Assembly: GCA_015179025.1 (NCBI GenBank)
Contig: WHUX01000137.1
Location: 80,875 to 144,874 of the forward strand
From: Terfezia claveryi
Taxonomy: Eukaryota; Ascomycota; Pezizomycetes; Pezizales; Pezizaceae
Direction: 5' to 3'
Length of the DNA stretch: 64,000 nucleotides
The translations under genes were made by a program, and so were the position numbers. How positions within the stretch are numbered: the stretch's first letter is position 1; each line of letters opens with the position of its first letter. Below the pieces are notes generated by a model, which searched no databases, was not told the DNA's origin, and saw only the letters and a program-made list of their open reading frames with translations. Below are positions 55,626-64,000 of the stretch, piece after piece.

Positions 55626-58270
55626 ATGAAGGGCCTACTTAGGGGCCTTCTAGCTGGTAAGGTTATTAAGGTAGCCTACCAGAATATAAGGGGAAGCCAT
55701 ATAAATACCTATACATTCTTGGAGTGGTGCAAGGAGGAAGAGGTAGACATTGCATTTATAGGGGAGGGTTGGATTGATAAGAAGGGAAGTAGAACTCAAG
55801 ATTATCCAATATTCTTATTAGGTTTGGAAGTTAAGAAAGAAAAGAAGGTTATGGTTTTTAGGAGGAAAAGATGGGATAGAAAAGTCAAGATAGTAGTTGA
55901 AGAGGCGAATTTGGCTGTTGTGGAAATTGAGGGTAAAAGGTTAGGTGGAGTCTCAAAAATTCGGGGCAGGACTTACGAGAGTTGGCTAGGTAGGATCGGA
56001 ACTCTGCTAGGTTCAGAGAGGGGGGTGGTTGGCGACTAGAATGCTCATTGTGAGCTCTGGGACTATAGGAATAAGGAAGATAGCTGGGGCAAAATTATGG
56101 CAGACTGGATATTAGGTAATAGATTTGAGATCACTGAAGGAGGGGGGCCTTGGATATAGGAAAGAAAAAGGCGAGGGAGATTCAAGAGAAGTAGAATTGA
56201 CTTATTTCTAAGCAAGGGGGCTAAGAAGTAAGGAGAGGTCGAAAGTACTAAACTAGGCTCAGACCATTGGGCTGTATCAGCGGAGATGGACTAGGGGGAG
56301 AATCAGAGAAATAAAGTTAAAGAGGTAGTGGATTGGAATTTGCTAGAATGGGTAGTAGAAGAATTAGGGGAAGATAAGGAAGATAGGTGGTTTAAGAGGT
56401 TATAGGGACGGACCCCTTATAAAAAGCTTAAATCTCTTCATCTATAAGTCTCAAAGAAGTTGAAGATTATGGAGAGGTTAAAGAGGTGATGGGACAATGA
56501 GCTTTTGAAGCAGCTTAGGATAACAAGGTTGAGCCGAAAAGAGAAGCTAGGAGAAAACCTTAATCAGAATGCTAAGACAAAGAGGTGGAAGGTGGAAAAG
56601 GAAAAACTAAGAGGAATGATAAGGGAAAAAAAGAAAGAATGCTGGCAAAACTTCTGTAAGGAAAATGGCAAGAAGGACCCCTAGGAAGTAGTTAAATTAA
56701 CAAAGAACCTATGGTATCTCTGCCAGTAAATGAAGGGGCTAAAAGATGCACATAGTAAGGAGCTAATGAATGATAAGCAAAAAGTGGAAGGAATAATTGT
56801 AGATCATTTTAGCTAGCGAGCAAAGGGTAGAGGGCTGGAAGAAAAAGACTCGGCAGTTAGGGTAATTAACGGAGAAATAGAGAATTGAGAAAAAAAGGTT
56901 AGGAAGGCACTCTGCGGGACAAGCAATTCGTCAGCAGCTAGACTGGATGGGATTAGCTACCGGTTTATTAAAGCTATTCTGAAGACCAAGTTGGGAAAGG
57001 AGGTTATTAAGAAGGTAGTAGATAATTTGAGTAAAGAGAAGATTCCTAAAGCCTGGCAGTTCAGTAAGGTAGTCATGATTCCAAAACCAGGCAAAGATCA
57101 TAGAAAGACCAAGGGTTAGAGGCCAATCAATTTGATTAATTGTATTGGAAAGCTAGGAAAGAAGGTTGTGGTGGATTGCCTGCAGACTACGAACCTGCTA
57201 CACAAACATCAGTTTGGCTCAGTTAAATGCAGATTGGCCATAGAGGTAGCTTTGAGGACTATTATGAGAGCTCAGAGGTGTATAGCGAAAGGTGGGGCAG
57301 TGAGTTGAACATTTTGGGATATAAAGTGGGGGTTTTAGAATATTAGGGAGGAGAATATAATTAAAGAGCTAGAAAGGTCTAAGGAAGGTAGAAGATGGAT
57401 TCCCTGGATCAGGGAGTTCTTCCAAGCAATGGTAATTGAGTTAGAATAGGATGGGGAAGTCAGAGGCAGGGGCAAGACAAACCTAGGAGCACTATAAGGG
57501 TCACCTCTTTCACTGGTAATTTTTCTAATCTGAATAGCACCCATAATCCAGAAAATGGAGATAGAGATAGGTAGAAGGCTAGGAAGTACAGCAGATATAG
57601 AGCTCCCATTATATATTGATGACCTATACCTCAACATTTATATATGGGAGGAGGGAAACTAGGTCAATATGGATGATTAGCTAACATTTACAGATGAGAG
57701 AGTGAATGAGGTAGCAGAAGAGAATCACCTCCCACTGGAAGATAGTAAGCATGAGAGGTTGGTGCTAAGGAATAAGAGGAGGCAGAAGAATAAGGACATG
57801 AAGTCTGTTAAGTGGATTGGAATCATCATGGACAAGAGATTAACATTTAAGAAGTATTGGATGAGCAGAATTGAGAAGGCTCGGAAGATGCTAGAACAGC
57901 TGAATGGTCTAGACAACTCAAATTGGGGCATGAGTACCAATAGCTGGAGCGTAGCCTATACAGGGATGATTAGGGTGGTCGCTTTATGGAGTTCGGAGCT
58001 GGGCTGGAGGGGCCAGAGAGATTAGGAGGTGGAGTTCGAGAAGTTACAATACCAAGCCCTCAAAAAGTGAGTTAATGCTTTGCATGGTTCGAGATGGGAG
58101 CTGGTAAACCAAATCACAAGGGTTGAGAGCCCAAGACTTGTAATGGATGTAGTACAAGCAAGGCTAATGGGAAAGATGATGTGAGATCCTTCAGTGGTAG
58201 AGGATCTCTGGTGTGGCAATGGCAAACTGGATGGGAACATTAAAGTTTCCCAATATGACTATTACCAGGC
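55626..58270 (+). pseudogene. LINE-B ORF2: endonuclease and reverse transcriptase, 3'-truncated
   Basis: The endonuclease start KVAYQNIRGSHINTYTFLEW..VDIAFIGEGW is open in 55626-56039; SRIDLFLSKGAKK follows near 56190. The RT is traceable near 57070-57160 (SKVVMIPKPGKDHRKTKG*RPINLIN), with a YIDD catalytic motif near 57615 (LPLYIDDLYLNIYIW) and then NSNWGMSTNSWSVAYTGMIR near 57915. At least a dozen stops interrupt it, nearly all explainable as Trp or Gln codons turned to TAG or TAA. The sequence ends in the region equivalent to DLWLEEGPEGRNIEEGRPWD of LINE-A; RNase H and the tail are missing. Confidence 0.8.
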
Positions 58271-58503
58271 CAGGCATTGAATAGTACGGCACCCGCGGGC
58301 GAAAGGGGGCAGAGCGCCATTGATAACTGTCCTGCCACTTCTCTTGTTATCCCTTATCTCATTGTCTTCGGAAAGTCTAAATTGTCAGCCTTACCAGTCG
58401 GCCTTGGCAACTATGGTTTTCCTGTATATATACCTCCCTTCCCCGCGCATTTTCCCTTTGCTCTATATCTCAGCACATTATGCACCTCTAGCATGCAGCT
58501 CGA

Positions 58504-58555
58504 ACATTACTTAAGAATGGGGCAATTCTAAAATGCCCCCATTGTTAAGTAATGT
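58504..58555. other. Strong hairpin (about 21 bp stem)
   Basis: ACATTACTTAAGAATGGGGC pairs with GCCCCCATTGTTAAGTAATGT around a short AT-rich loop, with one mismatch and one bulge. No coding sequence spans it. It may be the core of a small foldback element. Confidence 0.7.
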
Positions 58556-58650
58556 ATACGGCAGGGCAATCCCACCCATGCTAAAATAACTTCTTGGCAC
58601 ACATTATGTCTTCAGGCTGGGTGGCGAAGACTGTTCGTGCGCGCAAACTT

Positions 58651-59160
58651 TAGTCTTCCGTGCTGATAATAAAGACTACTACGTGCCGTGCAATATTTGT
58701 CTTCCGTGTTGATAATGAAGACTGCTACGTGCCGTCTTCAGATTAGTCCACCCCTTATGAAATGCACACACTAGCAAAAGAATCTGATTAAGTTGAGCTT
58801 ATCCTCACCACGTGAGATGTGCGTGCTATTCACTTCCCATGATCCAAACCTAATATATTATCTGATTCTCTTCATAGTTTTTGAGATTTTCATTGGCCAC
58901 GGCAATATTCTCTTCCACATGATACCATTATATATACGCTTGTACCAGACTATACGGCTTCATATGGTGGCTTATTCGGTGTTGCTGGGCCAATGCAAGT
59001 ACAGGTCTTATATATATAATAAAGACTACTACGTGCCGTGCAATATTTGTCTTCCGTGTTGATAATGAAGACTACTACGTGCCGTGCAATATTTGTCTTC
59101 CATCTTGATAATGAAGACTACTACGTGCCGTGCAATATTTGTCTTCAAGCTGGAAATGTA
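58651..59160. repeat. 46 bp tandem repeat in two blocks
   Basis: Unit AAGACTACTACGTGCCGTGC + AATATTTGTCTTCCGTGTTG + ATAATG. Three units run at 59022-59160 and about one and a half at 58651-58740, separated by about 280 bp of unrelated sequence. Each unit begins with GAAGAC and carries GTCTTC, so it can fold back on itself. Confidence 0.8.
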
Positions 59161-59854
59161 GACTACCTCGCTCATTTAATAACATCATGATTATTTCACC
59201 TTCCACTCCGTGCTTGAAGATTTCACGTCACGTGCTCGATTTGAGCACTGCTGTCGCCATGACATAATGGCTTCAACTCTACAATTGCGATTGAAGATGC
59301 TGACCGCCGTCTTCTTCTCTATGGTCAATAATGCCTCCATTGCGTTTTCTACTCCAATTGCGAAATTAAGACCAGGTGATTAAGACAATCTGTATTGTTC
59401 TCCCACCGCCCTGGGCTAGGTGCCCTTGACAAGTCAAGTAACTACCGTATACATCTCGGCCTGTTGACTCCATATGAATTGATATGACTGTCAATGAATG
59501 TGTAATGTAATGTAATTTCAAGGGGCAGAACAAATCCACTCGAAAGATATCGAGTGATGTTATATGCACTAATATGTATGACCTGAATTATTGGTAGGGT
59601 ATGATATGATGCTATATGTATTCATATGACGGCATATTCCTACCTGGTTTTTTAGCGAACTACACATGGCATGGTTGCATATGTGTGCGAATTATTTTGC
59701 TTAGGTGGGTTGCTGACTGTTTATTTCTTTCTTCTCCTTCACCCAAACTTGGTATCCACATAGTATACACACATCTCTACACCACCCTGCCCTATATATC
59801 TCTATCACCGTGATCTCTTTATACAACGCAACAATCGAATACCAATCACTAAAT
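59161..59854 (+). other. Intergenic, promoter side of the C2H2 gene
   Basis: No gene is seen. A TATA-like CCTATATATC at about 59789 and a CAACAATCGAATACCAATCAC leader (shortened here) precede the ATG at 59855 and look like a fungal promoter and 5'UTR. Confidence 0.4.
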
Positions 59855-60806
59855 ATGGAATGCCCAGTGCCTGGCTGTACCAAATCCTATAAAGGGAAGT
59901 CGGCAAATAGCAGCTTACAGCGACACCTGAAGGCATCACACAAAGACTATGTACTTCAGAGTAATGAACAACAGCCTGTACGAGACCCCAGGACCGTACG
60001 TAAAGAAATCAATGCTCGGTATAAAGCCAAATACCCTCGCCGTGGACTCGCCTTGACCAGGATGAAGCAAATCAAAGGTTTGGCTGAGGAGCTTTTAGAG
60101 AAGGAAAACCTAGCTCGGAAGCCTCAAAGATTGCTTCCACCAGTACTGAACGCAATGGTTGATGAAAGAAATGTGTATTGGATCTTAGAGGAGAGATATG
60201 GTCTGTTTGTGGGCAGGTTAAAAAGGATATATGATTGGAACCGGGCAGCGAAAGTATGTATAGAGTGCAATTGGCATATATCATTCTGGATTGTTAACAG
60301 AAGCTATGTAGAAAGTCGCCCGATTCTCAAAGCAACCCATATTCGATGAGGAGGTTGGAGATGAATGGGAAGCATATTTGAGCTACAGCCTGCAGATCCT
60401 TGAATACCGAAGTCAAATGAAGGACTACCAGGCTTCAGAGGAAGCATTTGATTATAGACTTCGACTTTGGAAAGAAGACTACACGGCCACCAGGACAACG
60501 CGAATTCAGGAGGAAGCCGAGATACTGTATAGACAGAAGTATGAGTCACAATACCAGGATGATTATGACTATGAAGCTGGAGATAATAGTACTACCGGTC
60601 CCAAGCATAAACCAAGCCTAGGCAAGAGCAACTATTCAGTACTTGACATTCTTTCAGAGGTTTTAGCTTGGCGGGTACAAGGTATTTTGCCAGAGTTGGG
60701 CCGGTTGATAGTGTCTGATGAATCTACACTTCTGCGTGTCGCAACTAGACTTGGGATTCTCAGAGCGAATGGGGGGCAGAAGCTGCTTTTACGAGTGAAT
60801 GGTTAG
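59855..60806 (+). CDS. C2H2 zinc-finger protein of unknown role, one intron
   Basis: Exons are 59855-60253 and 60312-60806. The 58 nt intron has GTATGT, TTGTTAAC as branch site and TAG. Splicing joins ..DWNRAAK to VARFSKQPIFDEEVGDEW in frame, 297 aa. An N-terminal C2H2 finger (CPVPGCTKSYKGKSANSSLQ..RHLKASH, C-x4-C-x15-H-x4-H by my count) is followed by a basic region (EINARYKAKYPRRGLALTRM), an acidic, Tyr-rich, coiled-looking middle (EEAFDYRLRLWKEDYTATRT; QYQDDYDYEAGD) and a C-terminal block (SVLDILSEVLAWRVQGILPE). The 3' end is uncertain: a G6 run at 60771-60776 lies where a one-base change would extend the protein (AEAAFTSEWLGPGYYGHEG). Probably nuclear; it belongs to no family that I can name. 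Confidence 0.66.
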
Positions 60807-60825
60807 GCCCAGGGTATTATGGTCA

Positions 60826-61083
60826 TGAAGGTTTGTCTTACCTGATGTTAACACAGGTATATTAACTATTGCTAACAGTTTAAAAGCCGAGGATACACTT
60901 CTAGAACTAGCCTTCCAGGTCCAGGAAAGGATCCCGAAGGCTCCAATAGAAACTACACTAGTAAGGTGGTTCCAATTTGTTGTAGTTCCGGAGTTACTGA
61001 ATTTGTTGATTATGGAAGATCTCGAGATTGCATATGAGGAGGCAAATGAAGTGAGATTACAAAGTACAGTCAAAGAGTTGTGA
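60826..61083 (+). other. Possible 3' exon of the C2H2 gene
   Basis: An open frame ends at TGA 61083 and reads LTIANSLKAEDTLLELAFQV, then APIETTLVRWFQFVVVPELL and IMEDLEIAYEEANEV. It looks like real protein and directly follows the gene, so it is either a last exon or the remains of the original C terminus after a frame change. No clean splice pair was found. Confidence 0.45.
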
Positions 61084-61109
61084 GGAACCTGAGCAGGAGA
61101 GCGATTGTA

Positions 61110-61321
61110 GTTAGTATGCACCGGCGATGGTTGCATATGGGTAGGAAGTTCTTGTAGTGGTAGCTCTCCTCCTACCTTAGTTAATAGTTATGTATACCTA
61201 GTTGCGTACGGGTTTGGCAGATTAAGTTGCCTCGCCATTGAATCCACCCGGGTTTCCGGGTGGCTCCTCATGGCCCCCCTGATAGGGCCGCATTGGAGTA
61301 ACAAGTATATAAAAAAAAAAA
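61110..61321 (+). mobile_element. Element C-type retroposon tail, heavily 5'-truncated
   Basis: LHMGRKFL stop near 61130-61155 corresponds to the end of the element C ORF (GLRMGKRLFRTTAYNW). Then follow GGCAGATTAAGTTGCC, CCACCCGGGTTTCCGGGTGG, CTCATGGCCCCCCTGATAGG, GGCCGCATTGGAGTAACAAG and an A11 run. Flanking GATTGTAGT (about 61103) and GATTGCAGT (about 61322) may be a slightly diverged TSD. Confidence 0.75.
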
Positions 61322-61581
61322 GATTGCAGTGGTACCTAGCTCGAGAAATGTAAATCGCTTATCGTGTTGCTACTATAAGGTTGTTTGTTAATGATAGGGA
61401 GCCAAGCATTCATTAAATCTTGATTGTGCACTTATGTTTGTGTATGTCCTCCTATGTAGTTTGGTTATGTTTAATTATCACCGCTGCCTTTTCAACATTC
61501 TATAACAACCACATATTCCATCAGGCGAGGCCCTCGATAACTCACCTATACCCACAGACACCCGTCAGTAAATCAATTAGA

Positions 61582-62707
61582 ATGTCTAATGTTGAAGAAG
61601 TGGAAGGTGATGAGTTTGAAATCAAAAGCAAAGAGATTGTGGAAACCTTCGTTCAAGGAATTCGGGGTTTATGTGCTGAATAAGGAAAGGACTTCAGATA
61701 TACAATGAATGATATCGTGAAGGGCCTACCTACTATAGCTATGAGAACCAGGACATATAAGCTAAATCCCTGGAACATGAGCCTGCGAGTGGCCGCAAAG
61801 GAGATGCCAGCCGAATTGAAGAAAGGTAGTAAAGAGCTACGAGGCCAACTGGCCAGGTATGCTAAGGAGCATGTATATACTGCGGAAAGAAAAGAGGAAC
61901 TCGATGACATGGTTGAAGCGGAGAAGCAAGATCTTGTTTATGGGGTTAAAATTGTCACAGACCCAGTAGTGAAGGCACGGAAAAAGGCCTTGAAAGCATT
62001 GTCCAACTCGGTAAGTAACTAGCCAATCGTAAAGCCAATCCGAAAGGGTACTGGTAGATAGAGCACTCTTAACTAACCTATACCTTACAGTGTAATTATG
62101 CTCAGGAGTTAGGGATTCATATAATCTTAATAGCAGCTTCTTCAGAAGATAAACTGCATATTGCAACTGAGGGGCTTGCGGAGAAGTTTGCCCTCCTCCA
62201 GGACGTCAAAAAGGTTGGTATTCCACAGTTTGAGCTGCTCATTCGTGGTGGAATGATTGAAGAGGGAGCCAGGGAGGCTGTAGCTCAAAAAGCGGTTAAA
62301 AGTAGAGACCAAGCAAGGAAAGAATGTACTAATGCTTTACTGAAGGCAATAAGTGAGTTAGTCCTGTAATTCTCCCGGTCTCTAATACCTTTAACTTACA
62401 CTACTTCAATCAAGACGAACAGATAAAACGCCCAAATAAACTGATGAAGTCAGTTCCACGCCAGTCAGGTATGTTTCTGGAGAGCCTAAAGAATGCTGGG
62501 CTGAGAGTGTCATGGCCGAAGGAATGGGGGGATCAACAACAGATGGAGAAGGTTGTTCAATCACAGGATGCTGGGAATATCCGAGCAATCTTGAAGGCTT
62601 TGGCAGAGAAGCAGCTACAATTCAGTGAAGGCGAGAGTGATGATGTCAATATGGAAGAGCAGGATGTGGACAGTTGGGATGTGGAAGGCCAGGAAGGTGA
62701 GGAATAG
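61582..62707 (+). CDS. Three-exon gene of unknown function with an in-frame stop in exon 1
   Basis: Exon 1 61582-62010, intron 62011-62090 (GTAAGT..AACTAAC..ACAG, 80 nt); exon 2 62091-62352, intron 62353-62414 (GTGAGT..TTAAC..AAG, 62 nt); exon 3 62415-62707. All junctions keep frame. It reads MSNVEEVEGDEFEIKSKEIV..GIRGLCAE, a TAA at 61681-61683, then GKDFRYTMNDIVKGLPTIAM.., so either translation starts at ATG 61705 or the gene is newly broken. Exon 1 has a Lys/Glu-rich helical part (KKGSKELRGQLARYAKEHVY). Exon 2 has IHIILIAASSEDKLHIATEG. The C terminus is acidic (EGESDDVNMEEQDVDSWDVE). I do not recognise the family. Confidence 0.6.
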
Positions 62708-63079
62708 GCCAATAGCTTGTTGTGAGCTAATAGATTGTCGTTGTGTAGTTCATATATGAGTTTGATACTTAATATGTGCCAAGAAACAATTATTCTTTCT
62801 TACATAACCATCAAAAACGAAAAAAAAAAAGCTACCCTATATGGGTATTACAAAGAAATCAAACAAACCCTATGCAATCGAAAAAAAAAAAAAAAAAATA
62901 AACAAAGCCACCCATTGCAACTACCTATTTAAAGAAATAAAACAAAACAAGAAAAGAAAAAAGAATAAAAAAGAATAACAAAATAAAACAAAGACACCCC
63001 ACGTCTTACACATGAAAAAGAAAAAAAAGAATAACAAAACACCCCACGTATTACCCATGAAAGAAAAGCAAATACAGAG
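62708..63079. other. A-rich spacer between convergent genes
   Basis: Several A-runs (62820-62830, 62881-62898) and AAAGAAATAAAACAAAAC-like low-complexity sequence lie between the 3' ends of the genes at 61582 and 63903. A short motif, CACCCCACGT.TTAC.CATGAAA, is repeated near 62995 and 63042. Confidence 0.6.
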
Positions 63080-63903
63080 CTAGAACTTCATTTGATCTAG
63101 TTGTGATTGAAGGTCCTGAACCTCCCTCTCAGAAATGTGCCCATATCTATGCTTTTTGGTCTGGGAATTCTTTGATGGTTTCTGAGATTTATTATGCCGA
63201 TTCACCCAATTCTGCAACATTTCCAGGCGTGAAAGACTTCGGTCAATTTGGAATTTTGGACGGGGCTTTGGCTTCATTAGCTTGGTGATCTATGAAGGAT
63301 TAGCTAGGGAATCTCTGATAGATCCAACGAGGGCAGAGACCATGGCATGGAAGACTTCTTCGGGCATTTCGTCAATAAACATGCCAATCTCATGGCCAGG
63401 CCGTAATTGCACCGGGCCTAGCTCTGTGACCACCGGGCCTAGATCTGGAAGAGCTTGGCCATGGTGTAGTTGGTCAACACCAAGAGGAGTTGCCGACCCC
63501 AATGGTTCTGAGTCTGGAGATGCTGGTATTACTGCCTCAGGCTCATTTGGTATATTGAGTTCTTCTTCGGCAATCATATCGAGAATTCCCTGTTGCAGTT
63601 CTTGTCGAGGGGCAGGTATGCAGCTATCAATCGCATCCTAAAATAAGTACTATTATATTAGTCTTTCTATCCAAAAGTATAGATTTACTCGAGAGAGATC
63701 ATGCACAAAACCTTTATACGTTGATCACTCCAAGGCCTGAGTCGGCTTCTTAGACGATCAAATTCTTCTTTAGTTAGACTGGTCAGACTACCATCGCGTT
63801 CCTGGATGGTATCTGCAGCCTCCTGCACAATCTTGCTCCGAATGAGGTTCATAGGAACCCCCATTAAGTTTCGAGCCATTGTGCTAGAACCAGAATATGA
63901 CAT
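63080..63903 (-). CDS. Unknown gene, convergent, at least one intron
   Basis: ATG at 63903 (MSYSGSSTMARNLMGVPMNL). Exon 1 63712-63903 ends ..DQRIK. The intron at 63638-63711 is 74 nt (GTTTTG..TTTTAG), and exon 2 begins DAIDSCIPAPRQELQQGILD in frame. An in-frame TAG at 63290-63292 precedes a further open stretch in the same frame (KPKPRPKFQIDRSLSRLEML.. to 63080, ending EVQDLQSQLDQMKF). GCTAATCCTTCATAG just before it looks like a branch site plus acceptor, and a 51 nt GTCTCT..TAG intron would keep the frame, so a second intron is possible. The middle is Pro/Glu-rich (EELNIPNEPEAVIPASPDSE). Function unknown. Confidence 0.55.
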
Positions 63904-64000
63904 TATTGTAATGTTGGCTAGTAGAGTGTAAGTGAGTGTGTCGGTGAAGTGACTGTGATGAGGTTGGTTTGAGTAGAGTAGAGTGGAGGCGTTACGGCAT

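Larger units (their letters stand above)
52095..55642 (+). pseudogene. LINE-B ORF1, split by a solo LTR
   Basis: It begins MAPPQKGVLFGPIKDWGLGH and is open to 53513, then shifts frame at GGGACGGGTAC (GTLEQQAKVKRTLNARKG matches LINE-A). It has TAA near 53617, further stops near 53800 and 53944, and the 715 bp solo LTR at 54146-54860. Downstream, 54938-55234 carries AKRMPKIWGGTKALEFTFEA. The CCHC knuckle near 55350 is broken (CHNCEGWGYM then TAG, with His changed to Tyr). The tail KKKDEEGFEVVEYKKSGS ends at 55642, overlapping the ORF2 start as in LINE-A. Confidence 0.82.
49087..58270 (+). mobile_element. LINE-B: Tad-like LINE with nested insertions, 3' end missing
   Basis: The 5' end is placed by alignment with the LINE-A leader (CACCAACAACAACTTCCAGG against CACGCGACATCAACATCCAAGG). 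Order: 5'UTR (49087-49431 and 52049-52094, split by element C), ORF1 (52095-55642, split by a solo LTR), ORF2 (55626 on) with endonuclease and RT. It breaks off at about 58270, where LINE-A still has RNase H, so about 1.5 kb of the 3' end is lost. Loss of the 3' rather than the 5' end is not from target-primed reverse transcription and points to later deletion or recombination. ORF2 is littered with TAG and TGA codons. Confidence 0.82.

Noticed and set aside
61582..61683. In-frame TAA at 61681 as a sign of a recoded stop
   Set aside because: A start at ATG 61705 or recent loss of function explains it more simply; there is no other sign of stop recoding, and genes at 32533, 35203 and 38320 use TAG or TAA normally.

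Overview
This is a transposon-dominated stretch of a filamentous fungal genome, most likely an ascomycete. The basis is the 57-80 nt GT..AG introns with internal TTAAC/CTAAC-type branch sites, the Tad-like LINEs with an RNase H domain, the chromodomain Ty3/gypsy element, the Copia elements, and an AT-rich block whose copies differ mainly by C/T and G/A transitions. A TE-swollen Pezizomycete (truffle-like) would fit, but that is a guess. No rRNA, tRNA, CRISPR or bacterial-style operon was seen.

Region 1 (1-20080) is one nested structure. A full-length Tad-like LINE (LINE-A, minus strand, 1157-20068) is framed by a 12 bp target duplication and ends in a 23 nt poly(A) tail. It was later split twice. 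A 6.1 kb Copia element (Copia-1, 3715-9802, TSD TCACT) sits in its ORF2. A 5.85 kb chromodomain Ty3/gypsy element (12190-18040, TSD CCTAG) sits in its ORF1. The gypsy element has LTRs that look identical and open gag and pol, so it is recent and looks intact. Copia-1 is older and broken.

Region 2 (20081-33630) holds small unknown genes, a second Copia (Copia-2, 24081-30074, TSD CAGGG) with nearly identical LTRs but five nonsense codons and a changed reverse-transcriptase active site, a decayed minus-strand gene (30.6-32.0 kb) and a two-exon gene of unknown function (32533-33624).

Region 3 (33631-39240) has an orphan gene (35203-35751), a two-finger C2H2 protein (38320-38652), two oppositely oriented copies of an integrase/transposase-tail-like domain, one of them split by a 5'-truncated retroposon with an 11 bp TSD, and a LINE RNase H fragment.

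Region 4 (about 39490-44700) is an AT-rich block without genes. It contains a large diverged inverted repeat centred near 40560, a Tc1-like foldback element, a 15 bp minisatellite and a second inverted repeat.

Region 5 (45000-58270) has a decayed coiled-coil gene, a second Copia family remnant, and a second nested stack. LINE-B (plus strand, from about 49087) carries a 2.6 kb gag-only retroposon in its 5'UTR. That retroposon itself carries a 737 bp hAT-type element with an 8 bp TSD. A 715 bp solo LTR lies in LINE-B ORF1.

Region 6 (58271-64000) is the most gene-like part: a C2H2 gene with one intron, a three-exon gene with an in-frame stop, and a convergent minus-strand gene with at least one intron. 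At least seven copies of one retroposon 3' tail (a CCGGGTTTCCGGGTGG hairpin, a GGCCGCATAGGAGTA-like end, then oligo-A) are scattered across the window and tie several of these elements together.
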